This document shows positions 17,180-27,861 of a DNA stretch of 64,000 nt, in pieces. Each line of letters begins with the position of its first letter. Position 1 is the stretch's first letter. Below the pieces are notes generated by a model. It saw only the letters and a program-made list of their open reading frames with translations, did not search any database and was not told the DNA's origin. Position numbers and translations under genes: made by a program. The stretch comes from Oscillospiraceae bacterium (GTDB taxonomy: Bacteria; Bacillota; Clostridia; Oscillospirales; Ruminococcaceae): positions 1 through 64,000 of the forward strand of contig CAAGJI010000003.1 of assembly GCA_900770195.1 (NCBI GenBank), in the 5' to 3' direction.

Positions 17180-19239
17180 TTATAGTGGAATCTCCGTCCA
17201 AAGCGAGAACAATACAGAAATATCTTGGCAAAGACTATGATGTTATAGCATCAAACGGTCATGTCAGAGATTTACCAAAATCAAAACTTGGTGTTGACAT
17301 AGAAAAAGGTTTCGAGCCTGTTTACACAAATATGAAAGGCAAGGAAACCGTTATAAAGGAACTTAAAAAACACGCAAAAAAGTGTGATAAAATTTACCTT
17401 GCAACTGACCCTGACCGTGAAGGAGAAGCAATATCATGGCATCTTTCTCAGCTGCTTGGTCTTGATATGAATGAAGACAACAGAGTTGAGTTTACGGAAA
17501 TTACGAAAAAGGGTGTACAAAACGGAATGAGTCACCCACGTAAAATAAATATCGACCTTGTGAATGCACAACAGGCAAGAAGAATACTTGACAGAATAGT
17601 TGGTTATAAACTCAGTCCTTTTTTGTGGAAAAAAGTTAAAAGAGGACTTTCAGCAGGAAGAGTTCAGTCTGTATGTGTAAGACTTATTGTCGACAGGGAA
17701 AATGAAATAAAGGCTTTCGTTCCTGAAGAATATTGGTCGATAGATGCATCGCTTTCAGCAAAGGGAAGCAAAAAGAAATTTGATGCAAAACTTGCAAAAG
17801 TAAAGGGTAAAAAATTCGAGGCAAAAACAAAAGAAGAAACAGATGAAGTACTCGAACCGTTGAAAACAGCCGATTTTATCATTGACAAAGTTAAAAAAAG
17901 ACTTACAAACAAAAGACCATATCCTCCGTTTACAACATCAACAATGCAGCAGGAAGCGTCAAAGCGTCTTGGATTCACTTCTAAAAGAACTATGTCTGTC
18001 GCACAGGGACTTTATGAAGGTGTTGACATTGAAGGAATGGGTGCCGTCGGTCTTATAACCTATATGAGAACAGATAGTTTAAGAATTTCACAGGAAGCAC
18101 AGGAAGCAGCAAGAGAATATATCGGAACACATTTTGGAGATGAATATGTTCCTGAAAAGCCTAATATTTATCATACAAGCAAAAATGCACAGGACGCACA
18201 TGAAGCCATAAGACCGTCAATGCCCGGACTTGAACCTGATAAAATAAAAAGCAACCTGACAGCGGAACAGTATAAATTATACAAACTTATCTGGTCGAGA
18301 TTTATTGCAAGCCAGATGGAAAATGCAAAACTCAACACAACATCGGTTGATATAACAGCAGGCGACTGTCTTTTTAAAGCATCGGGTTATACGGTTGCAT
18401 TCAAAGGTTTTATGTCCGTTTATGATGATATCAAGGAAGAAAAGACAAAGGCATCAGAACTTCCTGAAATGAACGAAGGGGATAAACTGAAAGTTAATTC
18501 AGTTGCAGGAAATCAGCATTTCACACAGCCTCCTGCAAGATATAATGAAGCAAGTCTTATCAAAATGCTTGAAGAACTTGGAATAGGCAGACCAAGTACC
18601 TATGCACCAACCATTTCAACAATAACAGCAAGAATGTATGTTGAAAAAGATGGTAAACAGCTTAAACCTACAGCACTTGGTGAAGTAGTAACAGAAGTTA
18701 TGAAAGAACATTTCAAAAATATTGTAGACTACAAATTTACGGCTGAAATGGAAACAGATCTTGATGAAATAGGCAGAGGCGAAAAAGATTGGGTTAAGGC
18801 ACTTGATGAATTTTATAAGCCGTTTGAAAAGGAACTTGAAGAAGCCGAAGAAAGAATGGAAGGCAAACGTGTAAAAGTTCCTTATGAAGAAACAGATATA
18901 GTATGTGAACAGTGCGGAAAGCCTATGGTAATAAAAATAGGAAGATACGGAAAATTCCTTGCCTGCACGGGTTTCCCTGAATGCAAAAATACAAGAAAAA
19001 TAGTGCAGGAAACAAACGGAGTCTGTCCGCTTTGTTCAAAGAGAATAATACTTAAAAAATCTAAAAGAGGAAGAAGCTTCTATGGATGTGAGGGATACCC
19101 TGACTGTAATTTTATGACATGGGATATTCCGACAGAAGAAAAGTGTCCGCAGTGCGGTTGTACACTTTTCCAGCACGGCGGTAAAAACGGAAAACTTTTA
19201 TGTGAAAAGCCGGGTTGTGGATATGAAAGAAGCCTTTAA
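17167..19239 (+). CDS. topA: DNA topoisomerase I
   Basis: This 690-residue type IA topoisomerase relaxes negative supercoils. It has the Toprim domain (VIVESPSKARTIQKYLG near the start, DPDREGEAISWHL), the catalytic Tyr299 in ITYMRTDSLRIS, and three C-terminal four-cysteine zinc ribbons (from about residue 578, CEQCGKP, CPLCSKR, CPQCGCT). The dprA-topA-trmFO order is conserved in Firmicutes. The start lacks a strong ribosome-binding site (see the leader ORF). Confidence 0.96.
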   Translation: MANLVIVESPSKARTIQKYLGKDYDVIASNGHVRDLPKSKLGVDIEKGFEPVYTNMKGKETVIKELKKHAKKCDKIYLATDPDREGEAISWHLSQLLGLDMNEDNRVEFTEITKKGVQNGMSHPRKINIDLVNAQQARRILDRIVGYKLSPFLWKKVKRGLSAGRVQSVCVRLIVDRENEIKAFVPEEYWSIDASLSAKGSKKKFDAKLAKVKGKKFEAKTKEETDEVLEPLKTADFIIDKVKKRLTNKRPYPPFTTSTMQQEASKRLGFTSKRTMSVAQGLYEGVDIEGMGAVGLITYMRTDSLRISQEAQEAAREYIGTHFGDEYVPEKPNIYHTSKNAQDAHEAIRPSMPGLEPDKIKSNLTAEQYKLYKLIWSRFIASQMENAKLNTTSVDITAGDCLFKASGYTVAFKGFMSVYDDIKEEKTKASELPEMNEGDKLKVNSVAGNQHFTQPPARYNEASLIKMLEELGIGRPSTYAPTISTITARMYVEKDGKQLKPTALGEVVTEVMKEHFKNIVDYKFTAEMETDLDEIGRGEKDWVKALDEFYKPFEKELEEAEERMEGKRVKVPYEETDIVCEQCGKPMVIKIGRYGKFLACTGFPECKNTRKIVQETNGVCPLCSKRIILKKSKRGRSFYGCEGYPDCNFMTWDIPTEEKCPQCGCTLFQHGGKNGKLLCEKPGCGYERSL

Positions 19240-19246
19240 TATAAAT

Positions 19247-20557
19247 ATGGAAAATGTAGTAGTTATAGGTGCAGGACTTGCAGGCTGTGAGGCTGCGTGG
19301 GCAATTGCAAACGAGGGTATAAAAGTTACTCTTTATGATATGAAACCCGATAAAAAATCTCCTGCACATCAAAAAGACGGAATATGCGAACTTGTCTGTT
19401 CAAATTCGCTAAAAGCCGACAGACCTGAATCTGCGGCAGGACTTCTTAAAATGGAAATGGAAGTTTTAGGTTCACTTCTTGTGCCTTGTGCAAGAAAAAC
19501 CGCCGTTGCAGCAGGCGGTGCATTGGCAGTTGACAGAAATCTTTTTTCAGCAGAAGTTGAAAATAAAATAAGAAATCACGAAAATATAAATTTTGTTGAA
19601 AACAGCGAAATAACCGAGATACCTGAAGGTAATGTTATAATTGCAACAGGACCTCTCACATCAGACGGACTTTCTGAAAAAATAGAGAAAATATCATCGG
19701 GAAGACTTAGCTTTTTTGATGCTGCTGCACCTGTTGTGTCTTATGAAAGCATAGACCAGACAAAAGTTTTTGCAGCTTCAAGATATGGAAGAGGGGAAGC
19801 GGATTATATAAACTGTCCAATGGAAAAAGATGAATATTTAAATTTTTACAATGAATTAATATCCGCTGAAAAAGCACCTTTAAAGGAAATTGACAAGCAG
19901 TCTTTCAGAGTTTACGAAGGCTGTATGCCGATAGAAGTTCTTGCATCAAGAGGTGTTGACACAATGCGTTTCGGACCGCTTAAACCTGTCGGTTTAACGA
20001 ATCCCCACACTGGAAAAAGACCATATGCAGTCATACAGCTTCGCAGAGAAAATTCAGAAGGAACAATGTGGAATCTTGTGGGATTCCAGACAAATTTAAA
20101 ATTTGGCGAACAAAAGCGTGTATTTTCACTTATTCCGGGACTTGAAAATGCAGATTTTGTAAGATACGGAGTTATGCACAGAAATTTCTTTATAAACAGT
20201 CCGAAACTTCTTGATGCAGATTACAGTTTAAGAGAAAACAAAAATATATATTTTGCAGGTCAGATGACGGGTGTTGAAGGATATATGGAGTCAGCAGCAA
20301 GCGGACTTCTTGCAGGTATAAATATGGCAAGAAAAATAAAAGGAAAAACGCCTTATATTTTGCCGGTTGACACAATGACAGGGGCACTTGCAAATTATAT
20401 AAGTTCAAGCGAATCAGCAGATTTTCAGCCTATGGGTGCAAATATGGGAATACTGCCGTCTTTGCCTGAAAGAATAAAAGACAAAAAGATGAAATATGCG
20501 GCATATACGGAAAGAGCGATGGATTCACTCAAAAAATATCTTGAAGAAAATAAGTAA
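19247..20557 (+). CDS. trmFO: Methylenetetrahydrofolate-tRNA (uracil-54-C5) methyltransferase TrmFO
   Basis: This 436-residue flavoenzyme makes the T54 of tRNA using methylene-THF. The FAD site VIGAGLAGCEAAWA is at the N-terminus. CELVCSNSLKAD and EGCMPIEVLASRG are family signatures; Cys residues in these blocks serve in the folate/FAD mechanism. I start at 19247, eight bases past the topA stop, because that gives the normal N-terminus; an ATG at 19223 is possible. Confidence 0.94.
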   Translation: MENVVVIGAGLAGCEAAWAIANEGIKVTLYDMKPDKKSPAHQKDGICELVCSNSLKADRPESAAGLLKMEMEVLGSLLVPCARKTAVAAGGALAVDRNLFSAEVENKIRNHENINFVENSEITEIPEGNVIIATGPLTSDGLSEKIEKISSGRLSFFDAAAPVVSYESIDQTKVFAASRYGRGEADYINCPMEKDEYLNFYNELISAEKAPLKEIDKQSFRVYEGCMPIEVLASRGVDTMRFGPLKPVGLTNPHTGKRPYAVIQLRRENSEGTMWNLVGFQTNLKFGEQKRVFSLIPGLENADFVRYGVMHRNFFINSPKLLDADYSLRENKNIYFAGQMTGVEGYMESAASGLLAGINMARKIKGKTPYILPVDTMTGALANYISSSESADFQPMGANMGILPSLPERIKDKKMKYAAYTERAMDSLKKYLEENK

Positions 20558-20571
20558 TCGAGGAAAAAATT

Positions 20572-21570
20572 ATGAAAATCATAGTTGATGCATTCGGAGG
20601 AGATAACGCTCCTGTTGAAGTTATGAAAGGCTGTGCAATGGCTGTTGAAAAACTTGGAGTTGAAATAGTCCTTGTTGGCGACAACCAGAAAATAAAAGAT
20701 ACAGCGGTTAAAAATTCAATATCACTTAAATATGTTGAAATAATTCATGCAGATGATATTATGGATATACACGAAGAACCGACAGAAATAACAAAAAGCG
20801 GTAAAAATACATCAATGGCAGTGGGACTGAAAGCATTGGCAGACGGAAAAGGCGATGCTTTTGTATGTGCAGGGAGCACTGGTGCGTTAATAGTTGGTGC
20901 AACTCTTATAGTAAAGAGAATAAGAGGAATAAAAAGACCTGCCCTTGCACCTATAATGCCATCTGAAAGAAACAAATTTATGCTTCTTGATGCAGGTGCG
21001 AATACTGAATGCAGACCTGAAATGCTTGCACAGTTTGCACTTATGGGAAGCATTTATATGCATAAAGTTATGAATATAAGCAAGCCTGTTGTAAAACTTC
21101 TGAATGTTGGTGCAGAGGAAACAAAAGGCAGAGAACTTGAAAAAAATACATATAAAATACTTCAGGCATCAAAGCTTAATTTCAAGGGAAATATTGAAGC
21201 GAGAGAGCTCCCTTCGGGAACAGCTGATGTTGTTGTTGCAGATGGTTATACAGGAAATGTTGCACTTAAACTTTATGAGGGAATGGGTTCGTTCTTCGGC
21301 AAACAGCTTAAATCATTTTTCAAGGGTGTAGGAATGCTTGCAGGACTCCTTATAAAGGGCAAAATAGACGACTTTAAAAAGATGATGGATTATAAGGAAG
21401 TAGGCGGTGCAGTGCTTCTTGGCGTTTCTAAGCCTGTTATAAAGGCACACGGAAGTTCAGATGCGAAAGCTTTTTATAATGCGATACGTCAGGCGAAAGC
21501 GTGTGTTGACGGAAAAATGGTTGAAACAATTGCATCAGAACTTGAATCACTTGAAACAGAACAGCAATAA
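20572..21570 (+). CDS. plsX: Phosphate acyltransferase PlsX
   Basis: This 332-residue enzyme converts acyl-ACP and phosphate to acyl-phosphate, the substrate of PlsY (encoded at 59.9 kb). The N-terminal IVDAFGGDNAP and the GSTGALIVGATLIVKRI block are typical. In many Firmicutes acpP lies between plsX and rnc. Here only 38 bp separate them, so acyl carrier protein is encoded elsewhere. Confidence 0.95.
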   Translation: MKIIVDAFGGDNAPVEVMKGCAMAVEKLGVEIVLVGDNQKIKDTAVKNSISLKYVEIIHADDIMDIHEEPTEITKSGKNTSMAVGLKALADGKGDAFVCAGSTGALIVGATLIVKRIRGIKRPALAPIMPSERNKFMLLDAGANTECRPEMLAQFALMGSIYMHKVMNISKPVVKLLNVGAEETKGRELEKNTYKILQASKLNFKGNIEARELPSGTADVVVADGYTGNVALKLYEGMGSFFGKQLKSFFKGVGMLAGLLIKGKIDDFKKMMDYKEVGGAVLLGVSKPVIKAHGSSDAKAFYNAIRQAKACVDGKMVETIASELESLETEQQ

Positions 21571-21608
21571 TTTTTCAGTAGTTATGCGAGGAAAGAAGGA
21601 AAAATCAA

Positions 21609-22328
21609 TTGAATTTACAGAATGTTGATTTAAAATCTTTTGAAAAAAAGATAGGATATACATACAATAATTTAAGTATACTTGTTGAGGCACTGACTCA
21701 TTCATCATATGCAAATGAAGTAAATGCTTCGGGAAAAAGGGAAAAGAAACTGCCTTATAATGAAAGAATGGAATTTCTTGGCGACAGCATTTTATCGCTG
21801 ATAGTTTCAGACCATTTGTTCAGAAAATACCCTGATATACCTGAAGGAGAACTTACAAAAGTTCGTGCGGCACTTGTATGTGAAAAAGCACTCCATACTT
21901 TTGCGGAAAGAATTTCTCTCGGTGAATATATTTTTGTTGGCAAGGGAGAAGAAAAAGCAGGCGGAAGAACAAAAAGTTCTATTCTTGCAGATGCATTTGA
22001 AGCACTTATTGCATCTATATATCTTGACGGAAGTCTTGCAAAAGCAACGGAATTTGTTATGAAATTTATTCCTGACACATTTGAAAAATGCAAGAATATA
22101 AGTTTCCACGACTACAAAACATTTTTACAGGAAGTTATGCAGAAAAATCCTGAAGAAGAAATAAAATACGAAGTAATCGAGGAAAGAGGGCCTGCACACA
22201 ACAGAGATTTTGTTGTGGAAGTAAGCATAAATACAAATGTCATAGGCAGAGGCACAGCCAAAACAAAAAAAGAAGCGGAACAGCTTGCAGCAAGGGAAGC
22301 CTTGAAATTAATGGGATACGATGCATAA
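21609..22328 (+). CDS. rnc: Ribonuclease III
   Basis: This 239-residue enzyme cuts double-stranded RNA. The catalytic signature NERMEFLGDS (residues 51-60, with Glu55 and Asp59) is intact, and a double-stranded RNA-binding domain covers about residues 165-236. It starts with TTG at 21609 behind AAGAAGGA. It overlaps the next gene by 8 bp. Confidence 0.95.
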   Translation: MNLQNVDLKSFEKKIGYTYNNLSILVEALTHSSYANEVNASGKREKKLPYNERMEFLGDSILSLIVSDHLFRKYPDIPEGELTKVRAALVCEKALHTFAERISLGEYIFVGKGEEKAGGRTKSSILADAFEALIASIYLDGSLAKATEFVMKFIPDTFEKCKNISFHDYKTFLQEVMQKNPEEEIKYEVIEERGPAHNRDFVVEVSINTNVIGRGTAKTKKEAEQLAAREALKLMGYDA

Positions 22329-23340
22329 TAATATATCTTTTTTTATACCGCATTTAGGCTGTCCACATTGCTGTTCATTTTGTTCACAGAAAAAAATCAG
22401 CGGAACGGAAGAAATACCTTCATATGAAAAAATAAGAAAAACTTGCAAAGAGGCACTTGAGTATATAAAAAATCCGCAGGATACGGAAATAGCTTTTTTT
22501 GGCGGAAGTTTTACGGCTTTGCCTGAAAATCAGATGATTGAATTTTTGGAATGTGTGCAGGATTTTATTTCAGAAGATAAATTTTTCGGAATAAGAGTTT
22601 CAACAAGACCTGATGCAATAGATGAACATATATGTGATATACTTGAGAAATATCACGTTACATCTGTTGAACTAGGTGCACAGTCTATGAATGATGAAGT
22701 TCTTTTGATGAATGAAAGAGGACACAATTCAAAACAGGTTGAAGATGCAGCAAAACTCCTTAAAAACAGAGGTTTTTCTCTTGGTTTGCAGATGATGACA
22801 GGACTGTGGGGTTCTGATGCTGAAAAAGATGTTGAAACAGCCATAAAAATAGCGGAACTTGAACCTGAAACAGTAAGAATATACCCGACTGTTGTTCTCG
22901 AAAATACAAAACTTGGCGAAATTTTCAAAGACGGCAAATATAAAATGATGTCGTTTGAAGAAATGACAGAATTATGCGGCAGACTTTTGCAGTTTTTTGA
23001 TGAAAAAAATATAAAGGTCATAAAATGCGGACTTCACGCAGAAAAAGGCGTTGAAGAAAATATGATTGCAGGATATTATCACCCTGCATTTCGAGAAATA
23101 TGTGAATCTCTTGTTTTCAGAAACAAGATGGAAGAGTTTATAAAAAATCACAGAGAAACAAATGAGTTTACATTTTATGTTGACAGAAAAAATGTCAGCA
23201 AAGCTGTCGGACAAAAGAAATCAAATATAAATTATTTCGGCAGTCAGAATGTGAAAATTAAAATAAAGGGAACTGAAAGCGAAAAACTTTCAGCAGAGGA
23301 AAGCAATGTATTTAAAATCGTTGGAGCTACAGGGATTTAA
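22321..23340 (+). CDS. Radical SAM protein (Elp3-like family)
   Basis: This 339-residue protein has a CxxxCxxC cluster motif at its N-terminus (Cys14, Cys18 and Cys21 in CPHCCSFC), followed by FFGGSFTALP and RVSTRPDAID, the arrangement of Elp3/HemN-like radical SAM proteins. It lies between rnc and smc and overlaps both. This position is common in Clostridia, but the substrate is not established. No acetyltransferase domain follows, unlike true Elp3; tRNA modification is a guess. Confidence 0.85.
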   Translation: MHNNISFFIPHLGCPHCCSFCSQKKISGTEEIPSYEKIRKTCKEALEYIKNPQDTEIAFFGGSFTALPENQMIEFLECVQDFISEDKFFGIRVSTRPDAIDEHICDILEKYHVTSVELGAQSMNDEVLLMNERGHNSKQVEDAAKLLKNRGFSLGLQMMTGLWGSDAEKDVETAIKIAELEPETVRIYPTVVLENTKLGEIFKDGKYKMMSFEEMTELCGRLLQFFDEKNIKVIKCGLHAEKGVEENMIAGYYHPAFREICESLVFRNKMEEFIKNHRETNEFTFYVDRKNVSKAVGQKKSNINYFGSQNVKIKIKGTESEKLSAEESNVFKIVGATGI

Positions 23341-26300
23341 ATCTTTTCCTGATAAAGTTACATTATCTTTTGATAAGGGCGTTACAGCGGTTGTAGGACC
23401 TAATGGAAGCGGAAAGAGTAATATAAGTGATGCTGTGCGGTGGGTGCTTGGAGAACAGTCCTCAAAGACTCTCAGAGGCAGTAAAATGGAAGATGTTATT
23501 TTTTCGGGAACTCAGAAAAGAAAGCAGATGGGTTTTGCTCTTGTAACACTTAACATAGATAATTCAGAAGGGACAGTCCCTGAAATTGGAAAAGAAATTT
23601 CCGTAACAAGAAGATATTACAGAAGTGGCGATAGTGAATATATATTAAATGGAAAACACGTCAGACTTAAAGATATACACGAACTTTTTATGGATACAGG
23701 TCTTGGCAGAGATGGTTATTCTATGATAGGTCAGGGCAGAGTATCCGAAATAGTAGGCGTAAAAAGCGAAGAAAGACGTGCGATTTTTGAAGAGGCAGCA
23801 GGCGTTTCAAAATTCCGCTACAAAAAGGAAGATGCGGAAAGAAAGCTTGTTGCGGCAGAAGATAATCTTGTAAGAATACAAGATATAATTTCAGAACTTG
23901 AAGGAAGAATCGAACCTTTAAGGAAACAATCTGAAAAGGCAAAGCAATATGTTTTGCTTGCCGAACAGCAGAAAAAAAGAGAAATATCTCTATGGGATAT
24001 ACAGCTTGATGAAATCAATGAAAAACAGGACGAAATTTCAACACAGCTTCTTGAATCTGAAGCAAGACTTGAAAATGTAATAAGAGAAATTTCCGAACAG
24101 GAAACAGATATAAATGAAGGCTATGCAAAGCTTCAGAAACTTGATGTCGAAATTGAAGATACAAGACGTGAGTATAATAATTCAGTCAAAAAAACGTCTG
24201 AACTCAAATCAGAAGCGGCAGTGCTTGAAAATGAAATAAAGCACAGAGAATCTGAAAAAGAGAGAATATATCAGCTTATAGAAAATCAGAATAAAAATAT
24301 AGAAGAAATCAAATCAAGAGAAGAAAAAAGAAAAACTGATATGAAAATTCTGCTTGAAAAAAAATCGGAAGCAGAGAAAAAATGTTCTGAAACAGATGTC
24401 AAAATTTCAGAAATTAACCGAAAAATAGCGGATTTAAACAAGAAATCTGATGAAGAAAAAGAAACCCTTATGAAGCTTTATGCAAAGCAGAGTGCATTAA
24501 GGGAAAAATGCAGGACACTTGAAATTTCTGTTTCAGCTGAAATAAATGAAGAAGAAACAGAAGCGGAAAAAAATCTGAAAAATGAATACTCAGAAAGAAA
24601 TAAAGAATTTTCAGAGTGCAGCAAGGCACTTAAAGAAAATGAAAAGAGTATGGAAGAAACGGATGAGGCGATTGAAAGAACTGAAAGTGAACTTGCAAAA
24701 TTAAAGGCGGAAAATTCAGAACTTGCACAGCAATTTAATAAGTTTGCATCGCAAATGCAGACATACAGGCAGAGGTTTGATATTCTTTCTGATATGGAAA
24801 AGAATATGGAAGGGTTTGCAGGAAGTGTAAAAGCTGTTTTAAGGGCAAATTCAAACGGAAAAATCGGCGGTATACACGGCACAGTTGCACAAATATTAGC
24901 AGTCGATTCAAAGTATGGTCTTGCAATTGAAACAGCACTTGGCGGTTCAATGCAAAATATTGTCGTTGATGATGAAAAATCGGCAAAAAATGCAATTGAA
25001 TTTTTGAAAAATACCCACGCAGGAAGAGCAACATTTTTACCTGTTACTTCTGTCAGAGGAAGAATTACGGAAAATAATCTTTCAGGTGAAGTGGGATTTA
25101 TCGGAAATGCCTGGAAACTTGTTTCATATGATGCAAAGTATACAGGAATAGTTCAGTCGCTTCTTGGAAGAATAGTCATTGTTGATAATATCGATAATGC
25201 CGCAGATATAGCCCAAAAATACAGATATTCTTTCAAGATAGTAACCCTTGACGGACAGGTTATAAATTCAGGCGGTTCATTTACAGGCGGTTCTGCACAG
25301 CGAAGCGGAGGTATGCTGACAAGGCATTCTGAAATAGAAAAACTTTCGGAATATCTGAAAAAAGCTGATGCAAAATATTCTGTTATGAGTGAAAAACTTG
25401 AATCTGTAGGTCGAAATTTTTCGGTAAAAGAAGAAGCATTGTCTGAACAAAAATCGCTTAAAGTCTGGATTGAAACGGAAAGAATAAAAATCGAAAGCAG
25501 ACGTCAGCAGGCTGAATTTGCACTTGAACAGATAAATCAGAGAATTGCTGAAAATGAAAATTTAAAAGCCGAAAAAATAAAACAGCAGGAAACGGACAGA
25601 AAAACGCTTGAAGAATCAAAACTTGAACTTGAAAAAACTGAATTGGAACTTGCTGATATTCAGAAAAAAAGTTCATCGGGAAAAGATGAAAATGAAAAAC
25701 TAAACGCTGAAAAAGATGAATTTATTCAGAAAAAATCAGAATATCAGATTGAATTTGCAGGAATTGAAAGGGATATAAATCTTTTAAACCGTGAAGCTGA
25801 ATCAGACAGAATACTTTCTGAAACGGGAAGTACAAGAAATACTGAACTGTTAAATCAGGCTGAAAATAATAAAAAGCTGATTGAAGAATCAAAACAGAAA
25901 ATGAAATCTGATGCGGAAGAAGCGGAAAAACTTGCAGTTTTGTCTGAAAAACTCGGTGAAAAAAATGAAGAGTTGCGGACAAAAAGAGATTCGCAAAGCG
26001 TTTTTATAAGACAGCTTCAGGACGGAATGAGAGAAAATACATCTGCAAGAGAAAAATTTGCAGCTGAAACATTAAGACTCGAAGAAAGAAAAAAATCGCT
26101 TATAAATGAATTTGACAGAATAATAAACCGACTTCTTGAAGATTATGAACTTACGAGAAGCGAAGCGAAACAGTTTGCTGAACCTGTTGAAGATGTCTTG
26201 CAGCTTAAAAAAGAAATTCAGGAACTTAAAAATCAGATAAGAAGACTTGGAAATGTCAATGTTGATTCGATTGAAGAATACAGGGAAGTTTCTGAAAGAT

Positions 26301-26866
26301 ATGGTTTTTATTCAAAGCAGATAAAAGACATCAATTCATCAAAACGTGAACTTGAAAATTTAATTGTCAAGCTGACAAGCGAAATGAGTCAGGTTTTTGA
26401 AGAAAGTTTTGCAAAGATAAACCAGAATTTCAAGGAAATATTCGTTGAACTTTTTGGAGGAGGCAAAGCAGAACTTCGTTTAACCGATCCCGAACATGTT
26501 CTTGAATCGGGGATAGAAATAATAGTTGCACCGCCGGGAAAAGTAATAAAAAATCTTATTTCGCTTTCAGGCGGAGAACAATCGTTTATTGCAATTGCAA
26601 TTTATTTTGCAATACTTCGTTTAAGACCGTCGCCATTTTGTATACTTGATGAAATAGATGCGGCACTTGATGAAGCAAATGTAAGAAAATATGCAAGGTA
26701 TCTGAAAAATTTCACGGATACAACCCAGTTCATACTTGTAACTCACAGACGAGGTGCAATGGAAGAAGCAGGAGTGCTTTATGGCGTTACAATGCAGGAG
26801 GACGGAATTTCAAAACTTTTGCGTCTTGATCAGCGTGAAGCACTTGAACAGGCAGAAAACAACTAA
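23306..26866 (+). CDS. smc: Chromosome segregation protein SMC
   Basis: This 1186-residue condensin ATPase has N-terminal Walker A (GPNGSGKSN, 31-39), two long coiled coils, a central hinge (around residues 515-640, GKIGGIHGTVAQIL), the signature LSGGEQ (1087-1092) and Walker B (CILDEIDAALDEANV). It organises and segregates the nucleoid with ScpA and ScpB, which are not in this window. It overlaps the radical SAM gene by 35 bp and is followed by ftsY, the usual Firmicutes order. Confidence 0.97.
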   Translation: MYLKSLELQGFKSFPDKVTLSFDKGVTAVVGPNGSGKSNISDAVRWVLGEQSSKTLRGSKMEDVIFSGTQKRKQMGFALVTLNIDNSEGTVPEIGKEISVTRRYYRSGDSEYILNGKHVRLKDIHELFMDTGLGRDGYSMIGQGRVSEIVGVKSEERRAIFEEAAGVSKFRYKKEDAERKLVAAEDNLVRIQDIISELEGRIEPLRKQSEKAKQYVLLAEQQKKREISLWDIQLDEINEKQDEISTQLLESEARLENVIREISEQETDINEGYAKLQKLDVEIEDTRREYNNSVKKTSELKSEAAVLENEIKHRESEKERIYQLIENQNKNIEEIKSREEKRKTDMKILLEKKSEAEKKCSETDVKISEINRKIADLNKKSDEEKETLMKLYAKQSALREKCRTLEISVSAEINEEETEAEKNLKNEYSERNKEFSECSKALKENEKSMEETDEAIERTESELAKLKAENSELAQQFNKFASQMQTYRQRFDILSDMEKNMEGFAGSVKAVLRANSNGKIGGIHGTVAQILAVDSKYGLAIETALGGSMQNIVVDDEKSAKNAIEFLKNTHAGRATFLPVTSVRGRITENNLSGEVGFIGNAWKLVSYDAKYTGIVQSLLGRIVIVDNIDNAADIAQKYRYSFKIVTLDGQVINSGGSFTGGSAQRSGGMLTRHSEIEKLSEYLKKADAKYSVMSEKLESVGRNFSVKEEALSEQKSLKVWIETERIKIESRRQQAEFALEQINQRIAENENLKAEKIKQQETDRKTLEESKLELEKTELELADIQKKSSSGKDENEKLNAEKDEFIQKKSEYQIEFAGIERDINLLNREAESDRILSETGSTRNTELLNQAENNKKLIEESKQKMKSDAEEAEKLAVLSEKLGEKNEELRTKRDSQSVFIRQLQDGMRENTSAREKFAAETLRLEERKKSLINEFDRIINRLLEDYELTRSEAKQFAEPVEDVLQLKKEIQELKNQIRRLGNVNVDSIEEYREVSERYGFYSKQIKDINSSKRELENLIVKLTSEMSQVFEESFAKINQNFKEIFVELFGGGKAELRLTDPEHVLESGIEIIVAPPGKVIKNLISLSGGEQSFIAIAIYFAILRLRPSPFCILDEIDAALDEANVRKYARYLKNFTDTTQFILVTHRRGAMEEAGVLYGVTMQEDGISKLLRLDQREALEQAENN

Positions 26867-26889
26867 CCTTATAAAGGAGAAATCTGAAA

Positions 26890-27861
26890 ATGGGATTTTT
26901 TTCAAAATTAAAAGAAGGTCTTAAAAAGACAAAAGACTCTATGGTCAAAAAGATGCAGAAAGTTGTAAATTCATTTACAAAGATAGATGAAGAACTTTTT
27001 GAATCACTTGAGGAAACTATGATAATGAGTGATATGGGTGTTGAAACATCGGAAGAGATATGCCAAAGACTCAGAAAACGTGTAAAAGAAGAAGGTGTAA
27101 CTGACCCGTCACTTATAATGGGACTTATTCAGGATATTATAAGAGAAATGCTTGGGACTGATACGGAACTTGACATCGAAAACAAGCCTGCCATTATTAT
27201 GGTAATAGGTGTAAACGGTGCAGGAAAAACAACAACTATAGGCAAACTTTGTCATCAGTATAAGGAACAGGGAAAAAGGGTTATTGTTGCTGCTGCTGAC
27301 ACGTTCAGGGCTGCTGCAATTGATCAGCTTGAAGTCTGGACAGAACGTGCAGGGGTTGAAATAGTTAAGCATTCAGAAGGCAGTGACCCTGCGTCAGTGG
27401 TATTTGACGGAATTTCAGCAGCAAAAGCAAGACACGCAGATATACTTATATGCGATACAGCAGGCAGACTCCATAACAAGAAAAATCTTATGGAAGAACT
27501 TGCAAAAATAAACAGAATAGTAAATTCGCAGGCAGAAGGCTGTTCAAGGGAAGTGCTTCTTGTACTTGATGCAACAACAGGACAAAATGCTGTAAATCAG
27601 GCAAAACTTTTCAGTGAAGTTGCGGATATAACAGGTATAGTTTTAACTAAGCTTGACGGTACTGCAAAGGGTGGTATTGTGATTTCAATTGCAAATGAAC
27701 TTCATATACCTGTTAAACTTATAGGTGTTGGCGAAAAGATTGAAGATTTACAGAAATTTGATGCAGACAGTTTTGTAAAGGCACTTTTTGAAAACGCAGG
27801 CAAAAAAGAAGATGAAGAAGTTAAAATATTCTCATCAGAAGAGGACGAAAATTATGATTAA
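26890..27861 (+). CDS. ftsY: Signal recognition particle receptor FtsY
   Basis: This 323-residue SRP-family GTPase docks SRP-ribosome complexes at the membrane. It has the NG domain with G1 GVNGAGKTT (107-115), G3 DTAGRL and G4 TKLDGTAKGG. The N-terminal acidic domain is very short, as in many Gram-positives. It overlaps rdgB by 8 bp. Confidence 0.96.
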   Translation: MGFFSKLKEGLKKTKDSMVKKMQKVVNSFTKIDEELFESLEETMIMSDMGVETSEEICQRLRKRVKEEGVTDPSLIMGLIQDIIREMLGTDTELDIENKPAIIMVIGVNGAGKTTTIGKLCHQYKEQGKRVIVAAADTFRAAAIDQLEVWTERAGVEIVKHSEGSDPASVVFDGISAAKARHADILICDTAGRLHNKKNLMEELAKINRIVNSQAEGCSREVLLVLDATTGQNAVNQAKLFSEVADITGIVLTKLDGTAKGGIVISIANELHIPVKLIGVGEKIEDLQKFDADSFVKALFENAGKKEDEEVKIFSSEEDENYD

